From SXXZ01 sp041177965 (GTDB lineage: Bacteria > Verrucomicrobiota > Verrucomicrobiia > Limisphaerales > UBA9464): a DNA stretch of 46,114 nucleotides. The first letter of the stretch is position 1, and each line of letters starts with the position of its first letter. Of the stretch, positions 24,113 through 34,400 are shown in pieces. Position numbers and translations under genes: made by a program. The notes under the pieces are model-generated. The model was not told the origin of the DNA and ran no database searches. It worked only from the letters and a program-made list of their open reading frames with translations. Where the stretch lies: contig JBEGWF010000189.1 in assembly GCA_041177965.1 (NCBI GenBank), positions 1 to 46,114 on the forward strand, read 5' to 3'.

Positions 24113-25285
24113 CTATCGGAAGCAGATGCGGCTCACCGCATCGTCGAAGCCCTGGGCCCCGGCGATGATCTTGATCTCCACCCGCATGAAGTAGATGGGA
24201 AGGTCCCGCCGATCGAGCTTGGGGAAACGCACGGCGTCCTTCTGCGTGGTGACCAGCATGTCGGCCCGGCGTTTCTTGCCACGGTTCACCGCGTCGAGCA
24301 CCTCCTGCTGGGTGAAGCGATGGTGATCGGCATACCGTCGGGCCAGCACGATCTCGGCCCCGAGTTCGGCGAGTTTCGATTCGAAGCTCTCGGGCTGGGC
24401 GATCCCGCTGAGGCTGGCCACCCGGCGTCCCTGCAACAGGTCGAGTCCGCGTCGCTCGCCGGTGAAGACATCCTCGAAGTAGAGAGGATGGTGGACGCAC
24501 TCGATGATGCCGGCGCGCGGATTGAGCCGTGCGATGCGTTCGCGCAGGACGGCGGTCTTCCCGTCGCTCTTGGTCAGGAAGATGACGCTGGCCCGGGCGA
24601 GATGGGAGGGGGGCTCCCGCAGGGTGCCACGAGGCAACAGGTGCTCGTTGCCGAAGGGTTGCTGGCAGTCGATGAGCACCACGTCGGTGCGGCGACCGGC
24701 CAGCTTCCAGTACTGGAAGCCGTCGTCGAGCAGCAGGGTGTCGCAACCGAAGTGCTCCACGGCATAGCGGCCCGCCTTGACCCGGTCCTTGTCGACCAGC
24801 ACCACCACGTCGCGCAGATTCGAGGCCAGCATGTAGGGCTCGTCGCCGGCGGTCTCGGAGTCGAGCAGGAGCGACTGGCCGTCGGAGACGATCCGCGGAG
24901 GCGTGGTGTCCTCGCGCAGCAGGATCTTGTCGAGGAGCCGCTCGGAGACGGGCTTGGGCCGCGACCGGTATCCGCGCGACAGGATGGCCACCTTGCGTCC
25001 GGCATCCTGCAGCGCGCGCGCGAACTTCTCGACGACCGGCGTCTTTCCGGTGCCGCCCACCGTGAGATTGCCCACGGCTATGACCTGCACGCCCAGCGTC
25101 GAGTCCCGCAGGATGCGCACGCTGTAGAGAAGGCGTCGCAGTTTCACGATGCCGGCGAAAAGGTGCGCCAGCACCGAAAGCAGCGCCCGGATCAGCGACG
25201 CTTTGCGTCCCGGCAGATCCTCGAGGATCACCGCCAGCAGGTAGGTCTCCGCGGCCTCCGTGAATTTTTGCCAACGTTCGCGCAC
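24113..25285 (-). CDS. lpxK: Tetraacyldisaccharide 4'-kinase (lipid A synthesis)
   Basis: It phosphorylates the lipid A disaccharide precursor to lipid IVA at the inner membrane. The 390 residues have an amphipathic/membrane N-terminal part (LLSVLAHLFAGIVKLRRLLY), the P-loop VGNLTVGGTGKTPVV, the ILSRGYRSRPKP motif and LLLDDGFQYWKLAGRRTDVV, all typical of LpxK. The start is GTG at 25285. An N-terminal extension of about 45 residues exceeds the E. coli form (328). It is convergent with the DUF1080 gene and implies a lipopolysaccharide-bearing outer membrane. Confidence 0.96.
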   Translation of the reverse strand: MRERWQKFTEAAETYLLAVILEDLPGRKASLIRALLSVLAHLFAGIVKLRRLLYSVRILRDSTLGVQVIAVGNLTVGGTGKTPVVEKFARALQDAGRKVAILSRGYRSRPKPVSERLLDKILLREDTTPPRIVSDGQSLLLDSETAGDEPYMLASNLRDVVVLVDKDRVKAGRYAVEHFGCDTLLLDDGFQYWKLAGRRTDVVLIDCQQPFGNEHLLPRGTLREPPSHLARASVIFLTKSDGKTAVLRERIARLNPRAGIIECVHHPLYFEDVFTGERRGLDLLQGRRVASLSGIAQPESFESKLAELGAEIVLARRYADHHRFTQQEVLDAVNRGKKRRADMLVTTQKDAVRFPKLDRRDLPIYFMRVEIKIIAGAQGFDDAVSRICFR

Positions 25286-25688
25286 CGGGCCGTCACGATG
25301 TCATCGAGTCGCCGCGACTGGAAGATTTCCGTGCGTTTTGGAGGAATCGGGTTGTCAAGGACGGTCGCTCGGGACTAATTGAAAGGAAATTCCCCGGTCG
25401 AAGACCCATGAATCCAACCAACAGAACGCCCGGAATCACGGTCGAGCACCGCGGCTCCGGATTCGAGGTCGGGTCCGATCGCCGTCCGGTCGCGGCATAC
25501 GCCGTGGAGGGGTCCAGCGGTTCCCGGGTCGGGGCGAGTCCCTCGGAAAGGGGTGCCGCTCCCCGCGGAAACCGACCATGCCACCCGCTTCGATTTTCAA
25601 CGTGCCGCATCGTTCCCTTCCCGTCCGCGGGATCGTGACCGCTGCGTTGCGTTGGACCTACAAACACAACAACAACAACAAACTCAGA
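25286..25688. other. 403-bp gap between lpxK and the Lys/Ala repeat gene
   Basis: The gap separates divergent genes. A 76-codon frame at 25408-25638 is open but compositionally random, so I do not call it. The last 30 bases are an A/C-rich unstructured stretch (CAA repeats at about 25665-25682), typical of a leader before a start codon. A weak promoter candidate lies at 25352-25380. Confidence 0.4.
25352..25380 (+). promoter_or_regulatory. Weak promoter candidate upstream of the Lys/Ala repeat gene
   Basis: TTGTCA (25352-25357) is followed after 17 bp by CTAATT (25375-25380). The -35 box is good, the -10 box poor. Confidence 0.22.
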
Positions 25689-25889
25689 GTGAAACCAACC
25701 CAATCCAACAGCGCTTCCCGCGCTTGCGCCCTGGCCGCCGCCAAGGCTCCCGCCAAGAAGGCCGCCCCTGCCAAGAAGGCCGCGCCCGCCAAGAAGGCCG
25801 CGCCCGCCAAGAAGGCCGCCCCGGCCAAGAAGGCCGCGCCCGCCAAGAAGGCCGCCCCGGCCAAGAAGGCCGTTGCGAAGAAGAAGTAA
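25689..25889 (+). CDS. Lys/Ala/Pro repeat protein, histone H1-like
   Basis: From the GTG at 25689 the product has 66 residues. After a short head (about 19 residues) it is seven tandem six-residue units of the type (A)PAKKA, then VAKKK. This strongly basic, disordered composition resembles eukaryotic H1 tails and bacterial H1-like DNA-binding proteins, so DNA or RNA compaction is likely but inferred. An ATG at 25578 in the same frame would add 37 residues; the CAA-rich stretch just before 25689 reads more like a leader. Neither start has a strong Shine-Dalgarno sequence. It lies about 400 bp upstream of dnaA. Confidence 0.6.
   Translation: MKPTQSNSASRACALAAAKAPAKKAAPAKKAAPAKKAAPAKKAAPAKKAAPAKKAAPAKKAVAKKK
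25746..25871 (+). repeat. Seven 18-bp tandem repeats encoding PAKKA units
   Basis: Seven consecutive 18-bp units, consensus GC(C/G)CC(C/G)GCCAAGAAGGCC, run without interruption. They vary only at third-codon positions, which points to tandem expansion under selection for the peptide. Confidence 0.95.
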
Positions 25890-25900
25890 TCGCGTCGCCC

Positions 25901-25933
25901 ATCCGGCGGTTTTGCTTGTCAATTCCGCCGGAT
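25901..25933 (+). terminator. Hairpin after the Lys/Ala repeat gene, possible terminator
   Basis: ATCCGGCGG (25901-25909) pairs perfectly with CCGCCGGAT (25925-25933) around a 15-nt loop, 12 bp after the stop. Only three T residues end the stem, so termination may be partial. Confidence 0.45.
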
Positions 25934-26286
25934 TTGGGGCGCCGGGGGCGAGTGTGAACAAGTTGGGGACAACGCCCGAAAACTTGTTCTCGCGGTACTC
26001 CCCGGTTTGCCATAGAAGCCTCGCCCGCCACGGATGAAATCGTGGCGCCACACCGAGCAAGGCACCCACAGAAATGTCCAACTACACGGCATCAAATGCG
26101 TTGAAAACCCCGGGTTTACAGCTATTTTCGGCACTGGCGGCTGTCGCCCCGGGCGGATGCCGCGGTCCGGAAGGCGGTCGGTTCCCGATCGAATCGACCC
26201 GCAAGCCGGATGATACGTTCTCCCTGTGAATGGGGACGGTGAATAAATCTGAACCACGTCCATTCGCGGCCCCATTCCAACATCCC
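25934..26286. other. dnaA upstream region, possible origin segment
   Basis: About 350 bp upstream of dnaA without a gene. It contains a 9-bp perfect inverted repeat, GAACAAGTT (25956-25964) / AACTTGTTC (25981-25989), and near matches to the DnaA box: TGTGAACAA (25953-25961, 8/9), GGTGAATAA (26238-26246, 8/9) and TGTGAATGG (26225-26233, 7/9). No exact TTATNCACA box is present. Origin function is therefore only a suggestion; autoregulation of dnaA is equally possible. Confidence 0.35.
26101..26128 (+). promoter_or_regulatory. Candidate dnaA promoter
   Basis: TTGAAA (26101-26106) is followed after 16 bp by TATTTT (26123-26128) in a local A+T-rich patch, about 160 bp before the dnaA ATG. Confidence 0.4.
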
Positions 26287-27693
26287 ATGTCCGATCAACC
26301 CCAAGCCCTGTGGCAGGCAGCGCAGCAGACGCTCCGCGGAATGCTCAAGACGGAGCTGTTCAACCTGTGGTTCGCCCCGGTGACCGCCCGTTGCCTTGAC
26401 GGCGACACGCTGACCCTCGAGGTCGCCGACGAGTTCTGCGAGTTCTGGTTGAAGGACAACTACCTCGACGTCCTCCGGTCGGTGGTGAGTCGGGTGGCTA
26501 TCCGGCCGATCCAGGTCAACTTCGTGATCCGTTCCGGGGACGGGGCCGCCGAGGCGCAGGCCGAGCGGGTGCCGGTCGCCGATGCGGCGCCGAAGCTCAG
26601 GTCGGCGCAGGTCGAGGCGAAGACCGCGGAGACCGCGGGTGCAGCGAACCGGGACATCACCCGCAAGACGGAATCGCTGTTCAACCCCAACAACACCTTC
26701 GAGACCTTCGTGGTGGGCTCCAACAACCATCACGCACACGCCGCCTGCATGGGGGTGGCCCAGAAGCCCGGACACACCTACAACCCATTGTTCCTGTTCG
26801 GGGGTGTCGGCCTCGGCAAGACCCACCTGCTCCAGGCGATCGGGCAGCATGTCCTCGCCAACAAGAAGAACGCCCGCATCGGGTACCTCTCCTGCGAGCG
26901 CTTCACCAACGAGTTCATCGAGGCGCTCCAGAACAGCCAGTTGACCAAGTTCCGGAAGAAGCACCGCGAGCTCGACGTGCTGCTGATCGACGACATCCAG
27001 TTCCTGCAGGGCAAGGAGCGCATCCAGGAGGAGTTCTTCCACACCTTCAACGCCCTCCACGACGCCCACAAGCAGATCGTCCTGACCTGCGACCGGCCGG
27101 CCAACGAGATCCAGGGCCTGGAGCAGCGGTTGATCTCCCGCTTCGAGTGGGGAATGACCGCCGACCTGAAGGCCCCGGATGTCGAGACGCGTCTGGCCAT
27201 CCTCAACAAGAAGGCCGCGGCGCTCAGCGTGAACCTCCCTGAGGAGATCATCCTCTTCCTCGCCAACCGGATCCGGACCAACATCCGACGGCTCGAGGGG
27301 GCGTTGGTCAGGGTTGCGGCCTATGCGCAGATTTCCGGCAAGGCCCTCAATCTCGAAACGGTCGAGACACTGCTCCGGGAGATCCTCCAGGAGGAGGGCA
27401 AGGTGGCCATCTCGGTGGGCGAGATCCAGAAGCGCGTCGCGGACTACTTCGACATCCGTCTGGCCGACATGACCAGCAAACGGCGCCCCGAGAACATCGC
27501 CTTCCCGCGTCAGATCGCCATGTATCTCGCCCGCCAGCTCACCGAGCATTCCTTGTCGGCGATCGGCGAGTCCTTCGGTGGCCGGGACCACGGAACCGTC
27601 CTGCACGCCTGCCGTCAGGTGCGCGACCGGATGGAGGTCGAGCCCAAGGTGCGCCAGGACGTCGGCTATCTCGAGAAACAGCTCACCCGCTGA
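26287..27693 (+). CDS. dnaA: Chromosomal replication initiator DnaA
   Basis: It opens the replication origin. The 468 residues (E. coli 467) contain domain I (about 1-85), a variable Ala-rich linker (about 95-130), an AAA+ domain starting NPNNTFETFVVGSNNHHAHA with Walker A GGVGLGKTHLL and Walker B VLLIDDIQFLQGK, and a C-terminal DNA-binding domain. The domain IV signature reads GGRDHGTVLHA at about residue 431; the usual form is DHTTV or DHSTV, so a base-contacting Thr is replaced by Gly. The ATG at 26287 gives the family N-terminus. dnaN, recF and rpmH are not adjacent. Confidence 0.97.
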   Translation: MSDQPQALWQAAQQTLRGMLKTELFNLWFAPVTARCLDGDTLTLEVADEFCEFWLKDNYLDVLRSVVSRVAIRPIQVNFVIRSGDGAAEAQAERVPVADAAPKLRSAQVEAKTAETAGAANRDITRKTESLFNPNNTFETFVVGSNNHHAHAACMGVAQKPGHTYNPLFLFGGVGLGKTHLLQAIGQHVLANKKNARIGYLSCERFTNEFIEALQNSQLTKFRKKHRELDVLLIDDIQFLQGKERIQEEFFHTFNALHDAHKQIVLTCDRPANEIQGLEQRLISRFEWGMTADLKAPDVETRLAILNKKAAALSVNLPEEIILFLANRIRTNIRRLEGALVRVAAYAQISGKALNLETVETLLREILQEEGKVAISVGEIQKRVADYFDIRLADMTSKRRPENIAFPRQIAMYLARQLTEHSLSAIGESFGGRDHGTVLHACRQVRDRMEVEPKVRQDVGYLEKQLTR

Positions 27694-27727
27694 TCCCCGT
27701 GGCGGACCGCTCCGGCCGGGCGGTTCC

Positions 27728-30700
27728 ATGGCGGTGACGGATCCGAGATCTCGGCTGGAAACCTTCCGCCGGTGCGGACACCCTCCGACCGTGTCATCCC
27801 GACGTGCCATCGTGGCCGTGCTGCTTGGACTGCTGACCCTCCGGGTGGCGTGGGGCGGGCCGTCGGTCGGCTTCGAGTCGATGGTGCCCGAATCCATCGG
27901 TGTCGCCTTCACCAACCGGGTGCCCGACTCCCGCTACCTCACCAACCAGGTCCCGTTGAACGGTTCCGGGGTCGCCCTGGGGGATGTGGATGGCGACGGC
28001 AGGCCCGAGATCTTCCTGGCCGCCTACTCCGGTGGCAGCGCCCTCTTCAGGAATCTCGGGAACTGGCGCTTCGACCGCGTCACCGCGAAGGTTTTCGAGG
28101 CCGACGCGCTGTCCGGTCTCGACGCGACCGGGGCCGTCCTCGCGGACATCGACGGCGACGATGACCTCGACCTGCTCCTCAACACCCTGGGACAGGGAAC
28201 CCGGATCTTCGTCAACGACGGTTCAGGTCGGTTCGCCGCGGGTGCCGTGCTCAATCCGCGACGGGCCGGTTCGAGCCTCTCGTTGGCGGACGCCGACGGG
28301 GATGGCGACCTCGACCTGTACGTGGCCAACTACCGCACGGTCACGGTGCGCGACGATCCCCGGGCCAAGTACTCCATCCTCGAGGAAAACGGGCGCCAGC
28401 GGATCGTGGCCTACAACGGCCGATCCACCGACGAACCCGACCTCGTCGGGCGCTTCACCATGACCCCGGCCGGTCCGCGCGAGAACGGCGAGGCCGATGC
28501 GATGTACCTCAACGATGGAAAGGGGGGATTCGCCGAGGTTCCTTGGACCGGTGGGGCGTTCCTCGGAGCCTCCGGTCGTCCGCTGGATTCCGCGCCGCAG
28601 GACTGGGGATTGAGCGTCCTGTTCCGGGACCTCACCGGCGACGGCCGACCGGATCTCTACGTCTGCAACGACTTCCATTCGGAGGACCGTTTCTGGATCA
28701 ACGAGACGCCTCCGGGAGGTCCGCTGCGGTTCCGGGCGGCGGCCCCGTCGGCCCTGCGCCATACCAGCGCCTTCTCCATGGGGGTCGACGCCGCGGACAT
28801 CGACCGGGACGGCATCGACGACTTCATCGTGCTGGACATGCTCAGCCGCGAGCATCGACGGAGGAACACGCAGATGGACGGGGTTCCTCCCGGGTTCTAC
28901 CAACCGGGCATCTGGGACGACCGGCCCCAGTTCTCCCACAACACCCTGTTCCTGGGGAGGGGTGACGGGACCTTCGCCGAAATCGGCCGTCTCGCCGGTG
29001 TCAGCGCCAGCGAATGGTCGTGGACCCCGATCTTCCTGGACGTTGACTTGGACGGCTTCGAAGACCTGCTCGTCTCCAACGGTCACGAGATGGACATGCT
29101 GGACGTGGACGTGGCCGCGCGCGCCGAGACCATGAAATCCGGCCGCGCGATGGGGCAGCGGGAGATGCTCGAGATGCGCCGGATGTTCGCCCGACTCGAC
29201 ACCCCCAATGCCGCCTTCCGGAATCGGGGCGACCTGACCTTCGAGGACGTCACCCGAGCCTGGGGATTCGACGCCCCCGGCGTCGAGCAGGGCATGGCCG
29301 CGGCCGACCTCGACGGCGATGGCGACCTCGATCTGGTGCTCAACACGCTGAATGGACCGGCCAAGGTCTACCGCAACAAGGCATCCGCTCCCCGGTTGGC
29401 CGTGCGCCTGCGCGGCGCGGGTGGCAATTCCCGGGGCATCGGGGCCAGGATCCGGTCGACGGTCCGCGGCCTGCCCGTCCAGTCCCAGGAGATGATGGCC
29501 GGCGGTCGCTACCTGTCCGGCGATGATCACCTCAGGACCTTCGCCCTCGGCACGGCGGACACGGCCGACATCGAGGTGACCTGGCGCAACGGACGGGTGA
29601 CGCGTCGGTCGGGGGTGGGCCCCGGCGTGGTGGAGGTTCGCGAGGACCGGATCGAGGCGGCGGCCGTCCCGGTTCCGACGGTCCCGCTCTTCGAGTCCGT
29701 CTCCGGCCGTCTGGGGCATGTCCATGCCGACACCCCTTTCGACGAGTTCGGCCGCCAGCCACTGAAACCCTTCGACCTCGCCCAGGTGGGCCCCGGCGTG
29801 ACGTGGGCCGACGTCAACGCCGACGGTTGGGACGACCTGCTCGTCTCGGCAGGGCAGGGAGGGTCGCTCTCGGTGTTCACCAACGACGCCCGTGGGGGCT
29901 TCTCGGCGCTGACGATCCCGGCCCTTCTGAAGCCCGTTTCACGGGACCTGACCACCGTGCTGGTCCTGCGTGGGATGATCCTCGCCGGGATCAGCAACGC
30001 GGAGGACGGGGCCACCAACGGGGGGGCGATCCGGATCGTGGATCCCGTGTCCGGGGTGAGCGGGGAGGTGCTGAGTGGTCGTGCCTGCCCGGTCGGTTCC
30101 ATGGCCGCGGCCGACGTGGATGGCGATGGGGAACTGGAGATCCTGGTCGGGGTGCGCGAGGTCCCGGGACGCTACCCCGAGCCGGCGACCTCCTTCCTGG
30201 TGCGCAACCGGGGCGGTCGCTTGGGGATCCAGTCGAGTCTCGAGAAGTTGGGGCTGGTCCATGGCGTGGTCTTCACCGACCTCGACGACGATGCCCGGCC
30301 CGACCTCGCGGTGGGCACCTCATGGGGGCCCGTCCGACTGTTCCGGAATCGCTCGGGCACGCTGGAGCCCTGGGATCCGCCCTTGCGTGGCGCCGGCCTG
30401 CCCAAGGCGGTCGAGCGGTTGTCCGACTGGACGGGCTTGTGGTTGGGCATCACCGCCGGCGATTTCGATGGCGATGGGCGCATGGACCTGGCTGCGGGCA
30501 ACTGGGGCCGAAACCATTTCCATGGGGCCGAGGCCGCCCATCGCCCGCTGCGGATCCGACACGGCGACCTCCAGGGCGATGGGATCTGGGATGTCCTCGA
30601 AAGCTACGTCGGGGCCGATGGGCGGGACTGGCCCGTCCGCAAGCGCCCCGCCTTGGCCGGGTTGAATCCGGATGCGGCCCGGCGCTTTCCGGATGCGGAC

Positions 30701-31402
30701 AGCTTCGGCAAGGCCTCGATGGAGGATCTGTGGGGGCCCGTTTGGAAGACCCTGCCGGGCGTGTCGGCGCTCAACCTCGATTCGGGGGTGTTCCTCAACC
30801 GCGGCGATCACTTGGAGTGGCGGGCGTTCCCGCCGCGGGCGCAGGTGGCACCCGCCCATGGCCTGGCGGTGGCCGACTTCGACGGCGATGGGACCGAGGA
30901 TGTCGTCCTTTCGCAGAACCATTTCGGCATCCATTCCGATGACGCCAGGTACGATGCCGGTCGCGGGCTGCTTCTGAAGGGATCGGGTCGAGGCGTGTTC
31001 CAGGCCGACGAACGCTCCGGCATCGTGGCCTGGGGGGATCAGCGCGGAGTGGCGGTGGCCGACCTCGATGCCGATGGTCGGGCCGACCTCGCCGTGGGCC
31101 AGAACAGCGGTCCCACCCTGCTGTTCCGCAATCTCTCCGCCCGCCCGGGCCTGCGGGTCCGGCTCAAGGGGCCTCCCGCCAACCCGGCCGGCATCGGGGC
31201 CTCCCTCCGGTGGTGCGCCGCCGGCAAGGCGGGGCCGCGGCGCGAGATCCGCATGGGCGGGGGGTGCTGCAGCGTGGACAGCCCGGTGACGGTCCTGGCC
31301 TCGGACCGCGGCGCCGGTGAGGTCGAGGTCCGTTGGCCCGGGGGGGCGGTGCGCCGGGTGCCGGTGGCCGCCGGAGTGGCCGAGATCACCCTGACGCCAT
31401 GA
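27728..31402 (+). CDS. Giant exported CRTAC1-like protein: two VCBS/FG-GAP plus ASPIC modules (paralogue 1)
   Basis: The 1224-residue product has a signal peptide (SSRRAIVAVLLGLLTLRVAW). About fourteen calcium-loop motifs of the type DxDGDGxxDL follow, as in FG-GAP/VCBS beta-propellers (for example DVDGDGRPEI, DADGDGDLDL, DFDGDGRMDL). Two ASPIC/UnbV domains lie at about residues 555-640 and 1140-1224, each after a propeller, so the protein is two CRTAC1-type modules in tandem. The second module opens with a His/Asp/Phe motif, HADTPFDEFGRQP. Its stop overlaps the next gene (ATGA). The role is unknown; calcium-dependent binding on the cell surface is likely. A GTG at 27791 directly before the signal peptide is an equally good start. 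Confidence 0.88.
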   Translation: MAVTDPRSRLETFRRCGHPPTVSSRRAIVAVLLGLLTLRVAWGGPSVGFESMVPESIGVAFTNRVPDSRYLTNQVPLNGSGVALGDVDGDGRPEIFLAAYSGGSALFRNLGNWRFDRVTAKVFEADALSGLDATGAVLADIDGDDDLDLLLNTLGQGTRIFVNDGSGRFAAGAVLNPRRAGSSLSLADADGDGDLDLYVANYRTVTVRDDPRAKYSILEENGRQRIVAYNGRSTDEPDLVGRFTMTPAGPRENGEADAMYLNDGKGGFAEVPWTGGAFLGASGRPLDSAPQDWGLSVLFRDLTGDGRPDLYVCNDFHSEDRFWINETPPGGPLRFRAAAPSALRHTSAFSMGVDAADIDRDGIDDFIVLDMLSREHRRRNTQMDGVPPGFYQPGIWDDRPQFSHNTLFLGRGDGTFAEIGRLAGVSASEWSWTPIFLDVDLDGFEDLLVSNGHEMDMLDVDVAARAETMKSGRAMGQREMLEMRRMFARLDTPNAAFRNRGDLTFEDVTRAWGFDAPGVEQGMAAADLDGDGDLDLVLNTLNGPAKVYRNKASAPRLAVRLRGAGGNSRGIGARIRSTVRGLPVQSQEMMAGGRYLSGDDHLRTFALGTADTADIEVTWRNGRVTRRSGVGPGVVEVREDRIEAAAVPVPTVPLFESVSGRLGHVHADTPFDEFGRQPLKPFDLAQVGPGVTWADVNADGWDDLLVSAGQGGSLSVFTNDARGGFSALTIPALLKPVSRDLTTVLVLRGMILAGISNAEDGATNGGAIRIVDPVSGVSGEVLSGRACPVGSMAAADVDGDGELEILVGVREVPGRYPEPATSFLVRNRGGRLGIQSSLEKLGLVHGVVFTDLDDDARPDLAVGTSWGPVRLFRNRSGTLEPWDPPLRGAGLPKAVERLSDWTGLWLGITAGDFDGDGRMDLAAGNWGRNHFHGAEAAHRPLRIRHGDLQGDGIWDVLESYVGADGRDWPVRKRPALAGLNPDAARRFPDADSFGKASMEDLWGPVWKTLPGVSALNLDSGVFLNRGDHLEWRAFPPRAQVAPAHGLAVADFDGDGTEDVVLSQNHFGIHSDDARYDAGRGLLLKGSGRGVFQADERSGIVAWGDQRGVAVADLDADGRADLAVGQNSGPTLLFRNLSARPGLRVRLKGPPANPAGIGASLRWCAAGKAGPRREIRMGGGCCSVDSPVTVLASDRGAGEVEVRWPGGAVRRVPVAAGVAEITLTP

Positions 31403-34400
31403 GAGCCCTCCTCCTCAGGACATCCCCGGGATGGCTGCGGGCCCTGACCGTCCTGATGGCGTCGGTGTCGACGGTGATCGTGGCGCTGGTCCCCGCATGG
31501 GCCCTGGCGGCTCAGCCCGGCCTCCGCATCAGGCCCTTGGCCCCGTCGGCCCCGTCGGCCCCGGGCCTGACCCGCTTGTCGGCCCGGGGTCTCGGCATCT
31601 CGTTCACCAACCGATTGTCCGAGGACCGTGCGGTGACCAACCGCAACCTGGCCTCCGGTTCCGGCGTGGCCCTGGCCGATGTGGATGGCGACGGGCGGGT
31701 CGATCTGTTCCTGTGCGGCCTCGATTCCGGCAACGCCCTGTACCGCAACCTGGGCGACTGGCGCTTCACGAATATCACCGATCATGCGCTGCCCGGGGTG
31801 GATTGGCTCAATCCTTCCTCGGGTTCCAACGACTCGACCGGCGCCGCCTTCGCCGACGTGGACGGCGACGGACATCCGGACCTGCTGGTGAATCAACTGG
31901 GGGGCGGCACCCGTCTCTGGTTGAACGACGGCGCGGGTCGCTTCCGCGAGACCACCGATGCGGCCGGGTTGCGATCCCGGGCCGGCGCGACGTCCCTGGC
32001 GCTGGCCGACGTGGATGGCGACGGCGACCTGGACCTCTACGTGGCGCATTTCCGGCCCACCACCGTCCTCGATCAACCCAACACCCGCTATCAGCTCCGC
32101 CAGACCGACGCGGGCACGGTGGTGGTGGCCGTGAACGGTCGGCCGGTCACCGCGCCGGACCTGACGAACCGCTTCGAGATCCAGTCGGCTGGGGAGGTGG
32201 TCGAGATGGGCGAGGTCGATGCGTTGTTCCTCAACGACGGCCGGGGTCGTTTCTCCCGGGTGTCCTGGACCGGAGGCGCGTTCCTGGACGCCACGGGCCG
32301 CGTCCTTCCGGCCCCGCCCCGCGATTGGGGGCTCGCCGCCCGTTTTCATGACATCACGGGCGATGGCAGGCCCGACCTGTATGTCTGCAACGATCTCCAC
32401 ACCCCCGATCGGGTCTGGATCAACGAGACCGGTCCCGATCGTTCGGTCCGCTTCCGGGAGTTGCCGGCATCGGCCCTGCGGACCAATCCCACCTTCTCGA
32501 TGGGGGTCGACTTCGGCGACCTCGACCGCGATGGACGGGTGGACTTCTTCGCCGTCGACATGTTCAGCCGTGACCGTGCCCTCCGGCACACCCAGACCGC
32601 GGGCATGGCGCCGACGATGCGTCTGCCGGGCCGATCCGGCGACCGGGCCCAGGTCCAACGGAATGTCCTGCAGCTCCAGCGCGGGGACGGCACCTGGGCC
32701 GATGTCGCCTGGCAGTCCGGGGTCGAGGCCAGCGAATGGTCCTGGGGCCCCCTGATCCTCGATGTCGATCTCGACGGTCATGAGGACCTGCTGGTCCCCA
32801 ATGGCCAGTGGCGCGATTTCCAGGACGGCGACGGCGCCCGGCGCATCGCCGAGGCCCAGCGTCGGGGGGGACTCAAGACGCCGTCGGAGATCGCCGCGGC
32901 GGTCAAGGCCTTCCCCCGCCTGGCGACCCCCAACGTGGCTTTCCGGAACCGGGGCGATGCGACCTTCGAGGAGGTGTCGCGCTCCTGGGGGTTCACCGGC
33001 GACTCCATCTCGCAGGGAGCCGCCCTCGGGGATCTCGACGGCGATGGCGACCTCGACGTGGTGATGAACGACCTCATGGACTCCCCGGCGGTGTATCGGA
33101 ACAACGCCACCGCTCCCCGAGTCCTCCTCCGGCTCAAGGGCATGGCACCCAACACGCGGGCCATCGGGGCGGTCGTGACCGTCCATGCCCAGGGGTTGCC
33201 CGACCAGACCCAGGAGATCATCGCCGGCGGCCGGTACCTGAGCGGGGACGAACCGGTGCGATCCTTCGCCACGGGGCGCGCCGCGACGGTGGGACTCCGG
33301 GTCCGTTGGCCCTCGGGACGGGTCTCGGAATGGCGGGAGGTTCCGGTGGGATCGGATGTCGAGATCCTCGAGAGCCAGGCGACCTTCGCCGAACGGCCCT
33401 CCCCCCGGGTGCCGTACCCGACGCTGTTCGAGGACCAGTCCGTACGATTGGCCCACCGGCACGAGGATGAGCCGTTCGACGATTTCGGTCGCCAGCCGGC
33501 ATTGCCGCACCGTTTGTCGCAGGCAGGGCCGAGCCTCACCTGGACGGACCTCAACGGCGATGGCCGCCCGGACCTGGTCATCGGTGCCGGTCGGGGCGGC
33601 AGGCCCGGCATCCGCATCCAGGACGGAAAGGGGGGGTTCGAACCCCGCGAGACCCCGCCGTTCCACCGCTCCACCAGCCGCGACCTGACCTCGATCCTTC
33701 CGATCAACGGCGTCCTGCTTGCGGGGGTCTCGAACCACGAGGACGGCCTCACCAACGGCGGGGCCCTGCGGATGTACGACCCGGCCGGGGGACGCAGTGG
33801 CGAGATCCTGGTCGGATCGGCCTTCGGTGTGGGTCCGCTCGCCGCGGCCGATGTCGACGGCGACGGATCGCTGGAGGTGTTCGTCGGCGGACGATCCGTG
33901 GCGGGTCGATACCCCGAGTCGGCACCCTCGCTCCTGCTGCGCAATCAGGGCGGTCGCCTCGTGCCGGCGATCCGTTGGGACGGGCTCGGCCTCGTGACGG
34001 CGGCCTGTTTCACCGACCTCGATGGCGACGGCCGTCCCGATCTGGTGCTCGCCAGGGAATGGGATCCGCCCCGCTTCTTCCGGAACGAATCCGGGCGTCT
34101 GGTCGATTGGAACCCGCTGCTGGAGGGGGCCGAGGGTCGAGGGGCCGGGCTCTGGAATGCCGTGGTGGCGGGTGATTTCGATGAGGATGGGCGGCTGGAT
34201 CTGGTCTTGGGGAACTGGGGCCGCAACACGCGGTGGAGCGCTTCGCCAGCGGCTCCGCGACGGCTTTGGTATGGCGACTTCGGTTCCGGTCAGGGGTTCG
34301 ACCTGGTCGAGAGTTGGTTCGATCCCTCGATGCGCGCCGATCGTCCCGAGCGCGAGATGGGCCTCTGGATGGCTCTCTTTCCCTCGGTCCGAGAGCGGGT

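Noticed and set aside
25408..25638. A 76-codon open frame between lpxK and the Lys/Ala repeat gene
   Set aside because: Random-looking composition, no Shine-Dalgarno sequence and no recognisable motif.
25746..25871. The 18-bp repeats as a possible CRISPR or iteron array
   Set aside because: The units are contiguous with no spacers, are in frame and differ only at synonymous sites, so they are coding repeats.
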